Assembly (NCBI GenBank): GCA_022702485.1
Contig: JAJIYY010000003.1
Coordinates: 1,133,501-1,197,500, forward strand
Direction of reading: 5' to 3'
From: Simplicillium sp. C3G150-2
Taxonomy: Eukaryota > Ascomycota > Sordariomycetes > Hypocreales > Cordycipitaceae
Length of the DNA: 64,000 nucleotides
Every line of letters begins with the position of its first letter. The first letter of the stretch is position 1. The notes below the pieces were generated by a model, which searched no databases, was not told where the DNA came from, and saw only the letters and a list, made by a program, of their open reading frames with translations. The position numbers and the translations under genes are program-made. This document shows positions 34,723 to 45,345 of this stretch, one piece after another.

Positions 34723-36476
34723 ATGCAGCCACTCGTTTCTGCCATGACTGCCTTCAGGAAAGCGTTCCTCAACGCCATCGTCAAGAGTCTCTTGCGTGGC
34801 AAGTCTCTCATTCAAGCCATTCTCGCCTACTGGGTCTCGCCTTTGGCTCCCAAGACTGCTCCTAACGGCAAGCTGGCCGCCGCTTCGCGAAAGACGCTCG
34901 AGCAATTCCTCAAAGATGCCGAAGCTACTCTGCTAGGTCCCTTCAAGGGCGAAGGCCTCTCTACGCTGGCCGACAACTTAAAGGTCCAGTTCGTTCAGGG
35001 CATGCAGAGCGACTTGCCCTGCATGCTTCCCTCCTACAGCCACCTGTTACCGAAAGGCGACGAGGCTGGTCAGTATCTCGCGCTCGACGTTGGTGGCTCT
35101 ACTCTCAGAGTTGCTTTGGTAGAGTTACGAGGCCGTGCGGCGGAAGAGGGCAAACAGAGCGAAATCATTAGCATGCGAAACTTCAAAATCTCCAGAGACA
35201 TCAAGGATTACGAGGGCATGGCTTTCTTTGACTGGATGGCCGCTAGAATTATCGAGACGCTCAAAGAGAGCAACAACCACGAGCATAGCATTGAGAAGCC
35301 TCTCCCCGTCGCTTTGGCATGGAGCTTTCCTCTTGAGTGAGTTTTTGCGATCCGCATGATTTGTAAATTCTTTGCTAACAGTCGATGTCTAGGCAAACTT
35401 CTATGGGTGGTGGAACCATGCAAGCCATGGGCAAGGGTTTCTTGGCAGACAAGGGACTCGTTGGTCAAGATTTGGGAGATATTGTCAAGCGTGCATGTGC
35501 AGGCCGAGATCTCCATGTCGAACTCCAGGCGATTCTCAACGACTCTAGCGCCTGCCTGCTCTCCAGAGCCTACTCGCACCCTAACACTCGGTTTGGCCTC
35601 ATTCTCGGTACTGGTGTCAACATCGCTGCTTTTCTCCCTGTTTCTACCATGGCTCGATCCAAGTTTGGAGTACGCCCTGAAGGTTGGTTCGATGAAGCCA
35701 GCCACGTTATCGTCAACACTGAGCTCGGCATGTTTGGCACTGACATCTTGCCCTTGACTCGCTGGGACTACCAACTCAAGGACGAACACCCCAGACCGGA
35801 CTTCCAACCTCTTGAATACCTGGTCAGTGGCATGTACATTGGCGAGATTGTGCGTTTGGTCATGGCCGAGGCCATCGCCACCACTGGTCTTCTTGGTGGA
35901 ATGCTTCCCGCATCATTGGAGACCAACTACACTCTCGGCACCGACACCGTTTCTATGATTGAGAGGTATGTTCTGACTTCTTTGTATCCCAAATGATGAC
36001 ACTTGCTAACACGATTCACTAGCGATAAATCGCCTGATCTCAGTGCCGCTATTAAGCTTTTCGCTGATCGCCACCCTTCACCGCACACCCCAACCGTCGA
36101 GGACATGAAGGCTATCAAGACCATTGCTTCCTATGTTTCCGTTCGCTCTAGCGCACTGGTTGCTGCTTGCGTTTACGGCTTGTGGGATGTGCGACTAGCA
36201 GGCGAGAATGACCTTTTGGAGAGCCTCCCCGAGTCTCAAGCATCCTTGCGCGAGCGTGTTGAGAATGACATGCAGCTTGAGAAGACGACTGTCGCCTTCA
36301 ACGGCAGTGTCATCGAGAACTACCCGGGCTACCTCGAGGGCTGCCAGAAGTACATTGACTCTCTCTTGCAGTCAAATGTCAGCCACAAGTCAAGAACTAT
36401 TGAGTTGGTCCCCGCCAAGGAGAGTTCCTTGATGGGTGCCGCAGTGGCTCTGGCTTGTATTGGCGGTGAGGCGTAA
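34723..36476 (+). CDS. hxk3: Hexokinase-like kinase, candidate GlcNAc kinase (hxk3 type)
   Basis: Three exons: 34723-35336, 35393-35965, 36023-36476; 546 residues. The hexokinase fold is clear: phosphate-1 motif YLALDVGGSTLRVALVEL (about 118-135), sugar-binding region WSFPLEQTSMGGGTMQ at the first splice, AILNDSSACLL with the catalytic Asp at 255, GLILGTGVNIAAFLP (273-287), VNTELGMFGTD, and the adenosine-site ESSLMGAAVALACIGG near the end. Against yeast glucose hexokinases the sugar loop differs (GGGTM in place of a NEG-type loop; MGKGF in place of WTKGF), which fits a changed substrate. In Trichoderma a hexokinase-like cluster gene is the proposed GlcNAc kinase, making GlcNAc-6-phosphate for dac1. 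There are N-terminal residues (about 45) before the kinase fold, with hydrophobic AILAYWVSPLAP. In-frame Met8 at 34744 overlaps the stop of an upstream ORF and may be the true start. Confidence 0.92.
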
Positions 36477-37120
36477 AACTTTATTCTGCGACAATCTCAG
36501 TGTGCATGATACCTTGCGGCGAGGCTTTCGATCATTGTCATTTCTACCTTTTTGGGTTTGTTTATTGTGCTCTCATCATGGAGTCTTTGGGGCTGTAGTC
36601 AAAACGGCATAAAGAGAGGCGTATTGCGATTGCATATGGGTAGTCCTTCCATGGCGTTTTGGGTCATATTTTTATACAGTACATAGCGATTAAATCAAAT
36701 CCATTATAAGTCATCAGCGCTCCACTGCCGTGCGTCTAGCGGCACTTCTTTTGTAACCCTCCTCAAATCAACATATTTCTGCGATTCACATCGAGGCATG
36801 CTATTAAAGTGCAAAAGACACGCTAAAAACTTTCGCGTGTGTTGTGTACATATACATACTTGGCTGAAGGAATCGTGTGGAGAAAAAGGTACAGGTACCA
36901 AGCGTATCATGTGAGGACCTGCCATGTTCGCGTCTAGGCCTCTCTGTCGCGTCCACCCCAAACAATAGGCAACCATCCCACCAAAGAGCCTCCCACATCA
37001 AGCATCACCTTTGTCACATTTCGAAGAGATTTCGAAGCGCATGTGGCTGAATATATTTTGCGAATAATTGCGAATACGTCAAATTTTACATCACTCCTGC
37101 TCTTTATAATAATCGCAACA
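36477..37120. other. Intergenic: hxk3 3' flank and BRCT gene promoter
   Basis: Holds the hxk3 3' region and the promoter of the next plus-strand gene. No gene is seen; a TTTATA-type stretch lies near 36669 and 37102-37109. Confidence 0.45.
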
Positions 37121-39876
37121 ATGGCTGAAAGGCCCCGGCTCTTTGATGAGTGCGCCATCGCATTCGTGCCGAGTAATCGCCTGACGCCAAAATTTATTAG
37201 CGATGTACGTTAAAGAGATGGACACGGCTACCTGGAACTCGATCACTAACCTCTTTATCTCTGCAGATGGCGGGCATCATAGAAGATAATGGCGGAACAG
37301 TACTGGAGCCCATGCGCGACGGCTCCTTGAACATGAAGAATGTTACACACATCATCTCGAACACGATCGACTTCCCACAATACAACGAAGCGAATGCTTG
37401 CATGATTCCTGTTGTCACCTTGCAGTGGCTGACAATGTCTGTTCAGAGGCGTAAATTGGCCCAGGCGCGACCTTACTCGCCGGATCCCCGAATGATCTTT
37501 GCGCAAGTCGTCGTGAGCTGCGCCGATTTACCCATAATGGACAAAGAGAGCATCGTGGGTGCAACTATGGCGATGGGTGGGCAAGAGACAAAGGATGTAA
37601 ACCGACTGACGACGCACATTTGCTCACTCTCCATGGACGATGAGAAAGTTGTTGCTGCTTCAGGCAAGGGCTGGAAGGGAAAAGTTGTGCTGCCTCATTG
37701 GTAAGTGTTTTCCAGTCTGGATGGTATGCAAGTTATATTGACGGATAAATTCAGGTTCGATGATTGCTTCAAACTCGGCAAGCGAATCGACGAGGCGCCA
37801 TACCTGCTACCGGACCCAGAGATCCTCAAGAAATCGGCCGAAGAACCGCTCGAGATACCTGTGAATGAAGACCTGGAAGGGGCATCATCGACAAATCCAG
37901 AATGGGATCTTCCTTTCCCTCCTGAAGGTGGCGCTCCACGTGGCCCTGCAACAGTTTTCCAGCACAAGAAGATTGTCCTGTCTGACGACTTGCCCATTGC
38001 GCCGAGGCATGTCAAGATGCTTACCGACATCATTGCCAAGGGCGGAGGCAAAGTGGTATCGGCAATCAAGGGTTGCGATATGTACATTGGTCACTATCGA
38101 GACGGGGTGCAGTACGTCGAGGCTGCCCAATCTTGCAAAGACGTCGGCAACCTATCTTGGCTGTACTACTTGATTGTTCACAATGAATGGACTTCGCCAC
38201 TTCAACGGCTGCTTCATTACCCGATTCCTCGAAACGGTATTCCAGGCTTTGAGAAACTGCGAATTACCGTGTCAAATTATGGAGGAGAGGCGCGAATCTA
38301 CCTCGAGAACCTCATCAAGGCTTCTGGGGCCGAGTTCACCAAGACGATGAAGGCTGACAACACTCATCTCATCACAGCACGCAACTCAAGTGAGAAATGT
38401 AAGGCAGCACCCGAGTGGGGAGTCGCTGTTGTCAATCATCTATGGATCGAAGAAAGTTATGCCAAATGTAGCATCAAGCCTATCAACATCTCAAAGTACA
38501 ACCATTTTCCTCCCAGGACTAATCTGGGTGAGATTATCGGTCGAACCTTCTTTGATGAAGCCATCTTGAGGGATACGTACTATCCAGGCGGGGAGGAAAA
38601 GCTTTCACCGGGCGCAAAGCGAAAGCGCAAGGTCCTAGAGGCATCCCAAGACAACACATACCACAAGGGACCAGCCGAAGGTTTGAATGTCGTTCACCTA
38701 GACGATGAAGACGAACCCGAGGCGATGGACATCGATGCCGTTGAGAAGCCGGCCAAGCGCCCTATTCAAACGCCGGTACGGCCGAAGCGTGTTAGCTTTG
38801 ATAAAGAGAACGACACGCCTTCGGTTGTATCCACTGGTGGCCGAAGTGCCAAGGCTAAAGCACGAGATATGTTGCAAAACATTGCTCCAGATATTGCGCT
38901 TTACGAAAAAGAGAAGAAGCGTCAGGGTAAATCCGGAGCCCCCTTTGGAGGCAAGCGAGCAGCAGACTTGGCCGAGAAGGAAAAAGCGGCGAAAGAGGCA
39001 GCGAAGCAGGCCGCACGAGCTGAGGCTGAAGATGATGAGGAAGATGACGAGGATATGGAGCCTGCTAAGAGGCCTGCAAAGAAGCAACGACCTTCATTAC
39101 CCGATGTAGAAATGCGAATCATCATCACGGGGTTTACGAGATGGGTAGGAGACAGCCGCAAAGAAGACCAAGACAGGGTAAGAAACAGGAACAGCGGCAT
39201 TGATTCTATGTACGTCTATGCTAACGAAGCCCAGCGGAAACTGCGCGACCTCGGGATTCAAATTGTCCAAGAGGGACAGGCGTGCGATTATCTTGCGGCT
39301 CCTTCAGTCGTGCGCACTGTCAAGTTCCTTTGTGCTCTAGCTCGCGGACCACAAGTCATTTCATCAACCTTTATCGAAAAAGTGCTTGAAGATGGCAAAA
39401 TACCCGAAATTGAAGATTTCATCCTCAAAGATAAGGACGCTGAGAGACGATTTAGCTTCAAGCTGGAACAAGCCGTGGCGCGAGCAAAGGCCAACCGAGG
39501 GCGGTTGCTGTCTGGCATTCCCGTGTACTGCAGTGACAACATCCGCAACGGTGCCGAGAGCTATCGATCCGTCGCCGAAGCAAACGGAGCACTGTTCAAG
39601 GTCTACCGGGCTCGTAGCGGATCGACGATCAAGCCGACAACGAAGGAAGAAGACGGTGGCCTACCACCAGAACCGGTATACCTTCTGAGTGGGACGAGCA
39701 ACGAGGAGAAGCAGATGTGGCCAAGGTTCACAGACATGGCGTTGAAGGGCAACATGGAGCCGCGAATTGTGACGCCAGACTGGTTGCTGGATAATGCCAT
39801 GTCGCAGCAGGTACGATTCGACAACAAGTTCCTCGTCCCAGAGGCGTATCCGAACCTTGTTGCCAAGAAGAGTTGA
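37121..39876 (+). CDS. Multi-BRCT DNA damage response scaffold (Brc1/Rtt107 type)
   Basis: Four exons: 37121-37204, 37267-37700, 37755-39177, 39235-39876; 860 residues. It starts MAERPRLFDECAIAFVPSN, the first strand of a BRCT fold. Repeated BRCT signatures are visible: MAGIIEDNGGTVLE ... VVTLQWLTMSV; IFAQVVVSCADLP ... W; PRHVKMLTDIIAKGGGKVVS ... LSWLYYLIVHNEW; LRITVSNYGGEARIYLENL ... VNHLWIEESY; IIITGFTRW ... RKLRDLGIQIVQEG; and PRIVTPDWLLDNAM at the end, so about six repeats with the last two as a C-terminal pair. Between repeats 4 and 5 is a charged, Lys/Arg-rich linker that could carry nuclear localisation signals (AKRKRKV). Yeast Rtt107 and fission yeast Brc1 have this layout and bind gamma-H2A at stalled forks. 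The 57-nt intron at 39178-39234 has no stop and keeps frame. Confidence 0.86.
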
Positions 39877-40027
39877 GACGCATCATCTCAACACACCACA
39901 CCACACCACTGCTTTTTGCCTTTGATTGCCAATATTAGCGTAGTAGACCATTTAGTCCCCCCCCCCATATAACACGAAGTAATGTCAGTTTCCTGTATGC
40001 TCCTTTTCCTGCAGATTAGCGTGTCCC

Positions 40028-40610
40028 TCAAAAGAATTTGACACCGAGAGACTCTTCCTGTCCAAAAATTTGTGCCTTGCCCTTCTTGACGAGGACGTTG
40101 AGCGCCTTGAGCAACACCTCATTATCAATCCCATGTAGATCTGCATCCGTCAGTTAATCTTCCCCACACCTAATACCGATGCGTAAAGAACTCACCTGTT
40201 CCCTTGGTTCCATCACCCTCCGAAATCTCATACACTGTCAACACACTCCCCTTCTGCGCCGTCTCATCCACATACCCCTCCACCAGACTCGCCCACTCAT
40301 CCACCGTCCGCCAATACAGCAGCACCACATCCTGCCCACCCAGAACATACTCCGCCCGCTTCTCCTTGATCATGAAGTCAAACAGCTCACGGATGTCGGG
40401 TGGCTGCAGCCGTCGGTTGAGCGACTTGTTGTGGAAGAGGTCTGACTCGGCGGCGTTGGAGACTGTGAGGCGGAAGAGGCGGTTGTGGCGCGCGTAGGAT
40501 AGCACGAGAGACGACCATTTTGTGAGTTGGGCATGGTGGGTGGTTAGGTTGGTTTGCCGAGTGAAGAAGGCCGGGAAGTGGTATTCCCGCGGGAAGGTGA
40601 AGGAGGACAT
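40028..40610 (-). CDS. VPS25: ESCRT-II subunit VPS25
   Basis: Two exons, 40196-40610 and 40028-40140, joined by a 55-nt intron; 175 residues. The N-terminus FTFPREYHFPAFFTRQTNLT carries the PPxY-like aromatic motif that docks VPS25 on VPS22/VPS36, then W and helix segments of the first winged helix (KWSSLVLSYARHNRLFRLTV). The second winged helix has REYLLDFMIKEKRAEYVLG-like sequence (here RELFDFMIKEKRAEYVLGGQ), YWRTVDEWASLVEGYV, and after splicing LHGIDNEVLLKALNVLVKKG ending GQEESLGVKFF. VPS25 sits in ESCRT-II on endosomes and hands cargo to ESCRT-III through VPS20. Length is a little under the yeast protein (about 200). It converges with the BRCT gene across about 150 nt that contain a C10 run. 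Confidence 0.93.
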
Positions 40611-40963
40611 GTTTGATGGATTTGAGGGTTGTTAAGGCAAAGGTGAGGTGGGATGTGAGAATGAAGTTTATGGTGGGGGAGGGGTTTTGTGGATGTGGGA
40701 CTTTACAGGCCTCCCGGCGTTGGGATGAGGTTGGATGCGCGTTCACGTCGACTTAAATATTGTCTTGTGGATACGGTTCTAATTATATTCTCAAGAGGTT
40801 TATTAAATAGAATAATGGTTGAATGGTGAAAGATTCCTGCGCTGGTTTACATGAATTCTCTATTCGTTCCACCAATCTCCAATCCAACACCGCGCAAAAG
40901 TAATAAGTGGTTTTGTATGTACAAGATAGTTTCATTCGTATCGTATATCGTTCTAGAAGAGCC
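40611..40963. other. Intergenic: VPS25 promoter and sre1 3' flank
   Basis: A short stretch between two minus-strand genes. It is AT-rich from 40750 on, near the sre1 stop. No gene is seen. Confidence 0.45.
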
Positions 40964-43943
40964 TTACTCTTCAACTTCGCTCAGACTTCCATAGCCTGTG
41001 TCTAATTCCATTCCTACTAGATCTTTAGTGGTGGCCAAGCAGCGACTTACCACTTGATCTCTGACTTCGGCGTCAATGCCGCACTTAGTGCCAGGGGAGC
41101 CTCCCATCCAAAGTCTCAAGTTTCCAGAGAGTTTCTCAAGAGACAGCTTTCCAATGGATGTATCAACAGCTGGGCTGTCGGGCTTCTTACCCATGGCGAG
41201 CCCAACTACCTTCATGACGCCGGTGAAGCCCAGTAATGTCATAGCCGAGCTGGTCTCTGGGTTCATCATAGCTTCAAGAGCTTTCAAATTCTGCGAATGA
41301 GACAATTGTGAAGCATCTGGTCTCTTGAAGTGCGCTATTGTAATAGCACAGCGCAGCGCCAGTAACAAGTCCTTGTTAGAAGCGTGGGCTCCAGAGCCGA
41401 TAATCAATTGTGATTCACTGAAAGGACTCTCAACGCGGTCATTACCCAATGCTTGTAAGGCTGCGGCGATATTAGCTCCGCGGCATTCGTCGATGAGGAT
41501 GGTACGAGCAAGTGTGGCACGCAACATAGCAATTGACCCGTAAGGCGTCACAGCAATGGCAAGATCAACATCGCTGGACACTTGGTTCATGGTATCGTGC
41601 TCCTCATCCAACGCTGCAGTCATGGCGCTATGGAGCAGTTTCGTAGACCACCATGCAGCCACAGCATCCATGGGCGAGCTAATGTAGATATCGTTTACTA
41701 CGTCGTTCATGCCATCAATTGGTGATTCGATTCGGTGATCCGTGTGCATATTGAATGCAAGATTACGTGCTCTTTGAATAACGGTTCGGCAGAGAACTTC
41801 ATCACAGCTCTGTTCAACTAGAGACGCCAGATGCTCTGGCAATTCGTCATCATGCGGTATCTCTGGGTCTTCTCGGAGTTGTCCAAGAGCAGCGTTAAGC
41901 AGGCGCGCACGATGCCACCATCCTCTAGCAATTTTGCTCGCGATTGCCTCCACAATTCCCAACTGGAATCTAGGTTGTGAGAGACTCGACAGAACGATGT
42001 GGATATGCAGTGCTCGTAGCATCAGCCGAATTGGTGTGTCCGGCAGTGTGCATGACGCCATCAGAGTCAACAGCAAGCGACTCTTGCAGATTTCTACATC
42101 ACCACCAGCCAATTGTGAGTCTAACGCAATAGACCATGCTTTGATGCGAGCGATTTCATGATCTTCAGTGGATCCTGTCAGTGCTTGACAGCCAGCCTGG
42201 CCAATAATATTGCGAATGCTTAGCCCGAGAGTCTTCATAATCAACGCTGTGGCTTCAAGCATGAAGTTGTGTCGCGGGACCCACACGGTCTGAACAGATG
42301 TGAGCCATGCTTGACGACGGACGTGGATCGAGGATGCTAGAGACGGTGCGGGCTCCAGAATCGGCATACACTGCTTCCTCGACTTTCTCTTGGCTGGTCG
42401 AAACAGGGACGGCACAAACACCCAAAGAAAGACGCCGAGGCAAAGAATCAGCCTGAGTGAGGTGTGTACATGGTAGCCCATGATATGGAGGTCGAGTCCA
42501 CTACCGATGCTTCGTAGGATTTGTATGGGTACAGCCAGAAGGCCTCTGCCTTCGGGCCTCTCGTTGCTCGATTCTTCTTCACGCACAGCCTCAACAATCA
42601 TCAAGCCCGCGAGAGATCCGACCATTAGTTTGCCGAAATATGGACCAGCATTCGCCCACATGCCGGGCTGCTGCTGAACTTGCTGTTGTTGGATTTGTTG
42701 TTGGCGTACGACAGTTTGACCGCTGCCTTGGAAGTTTTGTTGGGGAACTGGGTACGGCTGTCCGACAGCCATCTGTGCTGCAATAATGCGGCGCATGTCT
42801 TCTGGGACTTGTATCATACCGGCAGGCATTTCTCCACTGTCATCCTGTTGGCTCTTTGTTGAATCTGAGAACGGTTGCATGGCGTCTTGCGGGTACTGCA
42901 TCTGCGTGGGAGCTGGCTGAACTGTGCTGAGCGAGCCATTCATAGCACCAGCCATGAAGAGTTTCTCAAAAGCAGCTATTCTCGCCTGCATGGCGGAATT
43001 CTCATCAGTCAACCGATTGTTGCGTTTCTCCAAGTGGCGAATATACTCGGTAGCTTTGCTAAGAACCTGAAATCTATCATTAGTATGCTGCTAGTCTGAC
43101 TCAACTTAGAGATCTAATGCTTACGGTTGCCTTGTTTAGTTTGTGTGCCGGTGTCAGGCCGTGAAGCTCTTCGCGGTCCTGCGTTGTGTCTTCGCCACGG
43201 GCACTCTTTGACATGATCCGCAGACTCGGTACACTGTCTCGAAGTAACGCAATCTTATCGTTGATGTTGTTGCGATACCTCTTTTCAATCATGTTGTGCG
43301 CAGTCTTCTTGATGGGCTTGTCATCGTCGTCCAGGTCGTCGTCGTCATCATCACTGGACACTTTCCGTTTCTTTAGATTACCTTTAGAGTCTTCCGCAGA
43401 ATCCGGTGAAGCCCCAGCGCCGAACTTGGTATCGCTCCGCATGGAATCAGGGCTCGAGAAGCTCTTTGGTGGCGACTTGTAGTGCATAGACGGCGGCATT
43501 GCGATGTTGCGAAGATGTTCTTGAGCGGCTGGTGATAGTGTGATGGTAGCCTGTGGATGCGTTGGAAGCACATCAGTGGGTGGACTGAGATTCTTTGCAG
43601 CGGATATGCTTGGCTTCACTTGAGCGGGTGGGTTCAGGCCCTGGAAGTCAAGGGCAGGTGAAATAGTATCCAGAGAGTCTAGTCCCTCGGGTAAAGAGAA
43701 CTGCCAGTCAGGAGGAATGGAAGGTGCTTGCGTAAACGCTCCCACGATGTCGTAAGTGTCGAGAGGGGGGGTGCCATCGAGCTCCCAACCTGAGACAGTA
43801 TCAAAGATAGATTGTGATGTATCGTCACCTGATTGGAGGGAGTTGGACGCCGAATCCAGATCGAGAGGATCCTCGTTGACAAAGGCCAACAAGGAGTCGT
43901 CCAGCTGGGCCCCTGCTGAGCTGTCGTCGGCCATATCGGACAT
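40964..43943 (-). CDS. sre1: SREBP-type bHLH sterol regulator (Sre1-like)
   Basis: Two exons, 43125-43943 and 40964-43066, with a 58-nt intron in the bHLH; 973 residues starting MSDMADDSSAGAQ. Residues 1-210 are acidic and Ser/Pro-rich, as in an activation domain. The bHLH (about 212-300) contains KKTAHNMIEKRYRNNINDKI, with the tyrosine in the basic helix that marks the SREBP subfamily, and continues across the splice as KATVLSKATEYIRHLEKRN, a leucine-zipper lead-in. A Gln-rich stretch follows, then hydrophobic segments GKLMVGSLAGLMIVEAV and LRLILCLGVFLWVFVPSLF, which fit two ER membrane passes. The last about 450 residues match the Sre1 C-terminal region. In fungi Sre1 is held in the ER and cleaved when sterol or oxygen falls, releasing the bHLH part to turn on ergosterol and hypoxia genes; this mechanism is inferred here. 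Confidence 0.92.
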
Positions 43944-45345
43944 GATGAGAGAAGCCAAGGCTCACAAGAAGTGTATCAGGCGATCAGGGATGCATGTGTC
44001 GAGCGATACTTGTGCAGGTGGGTTGGTGGGAGGAGGAGAAAAGAAGACGATGTGAGATATGCGAGTGAGATATAGTCAAGAGTCAAAATCGAAAGATGTC
44101 CAAAGCCACAAACATCCGGTTGAGGAAGTTGCTTGGCGACGAGGTGCGGCTCTCAGCAGCAAAGGAGAGAGACAATTGGTCGAGCGGACTGGAAGGTGAC
44201 GCGGCAAGGGGATGAAGTTAGAATGGCGCAAGGGCTGCCGACACCCGGGAAGAATGAATCAGGATTACGACGGTTTGACTATAGCTGAAAGGAGATTGAC
44301 GGAATACAGAGGAAGAGACGAAAGTGATGGCATGGCATTGTGAGAGCGCAACGACTTTCGAGGGTTGTGGGGCGCCGGAGACAGAATCGTACGATTTCCA
44401 ACGTGGGCCTGTTTCTTGCTCTTCTGCTAGTAATAATTACTGTGTGCCTGTGCCTAGCGCTGGTCTTGCCTGTCTTCTGTTTTAGGGGGGCCGAGGCCCA
44501 CCTAGATTGGGTTAAGCGGTGCCAAGTGTGGCTGCGCGTTTTCGCACCATCTTTTGTTCCGGTGACACCAACTCTCAACGGGCTGCAACAAGAAAAGGGC
44601 ACAGCGGCATATAGTAAATTGCTGATTAAATCCCTAGCGAAGTATTTTCTAAAATATATGCATTCTATGTACAAAATAGGCCAAAGGCATCAAATCCGTC
44701 AATTTTCATTCCCATTATTGCTCCGGGTAGGACTCTCCAGGCACTCTTGGCGCTCCCTGACATAATGGAGGCTTTCGCTTGGCTGTGCCACTGTCGGTAA
44801 ACCTTAACGGAGAAGACCGCGCCGAGGGCAATCAAATGGCGATAATATCAAGGCATCTCTACGTATCATGAGAGCAGCAAAGAAAAATCACAAGTGGTAT
44901 CAAATTAAAAAGGAGAGGGGAAATCACCTCACTCTCAGTCGCATGTGGCTCATCGACCTGGTGCAACAAATGTAGCATGATAAGGGAGAAGCTATTTCTT
45001 CACTGCATTGCAAGTCATTCACTACCTGAGTGAAATGACGTGTGCCTAAGGATATGCTAACTAAAAGAGAGAGAAAATGACACCCAACGTAGAAAATGGC
45101 GCCACCTCCTATCATTATCCAATGATGCCCAGGAAGGCGATAAGAAAGAAGGAAGAAGAAAGAGTAAAGAAATCATGGTGACATGATGATGATGCATGTT
45201 TCCCCTCAATGGTATCCGGGGATTTCGATGATGGTCTAAGAATAGAATAAAAAGCGAAACGATAAAAATGACTGAATACTCCAGTCCGATGCCAAGCAGC
45301 TATACCAATACAGGAGTGAGCCATCAAACGGGCAGACTCAAACGC
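43944..45345. other. Intergenic, 1.4 kb
   Basis: Upstream region of sre1 and 3' side of the membrane protein gene. A plus-strand frame of 141 codons at 44340-44765 has a hydrophobic start but no recognisable domain and is not called. The 44880-45300 part is AG-rich and AT-rich, in keeping with a 3' untranslated region. Confidence 0.45.

Noticed and set aside
44340..44765. 141-codon plus-strand frame with a hydrophobic segment between sre1 and the membrane protein gene
   Set aside because: A single hydrophobic stretch arises easily by chance; no recognisable motif, and an antisense frame of similar length overlaps it.
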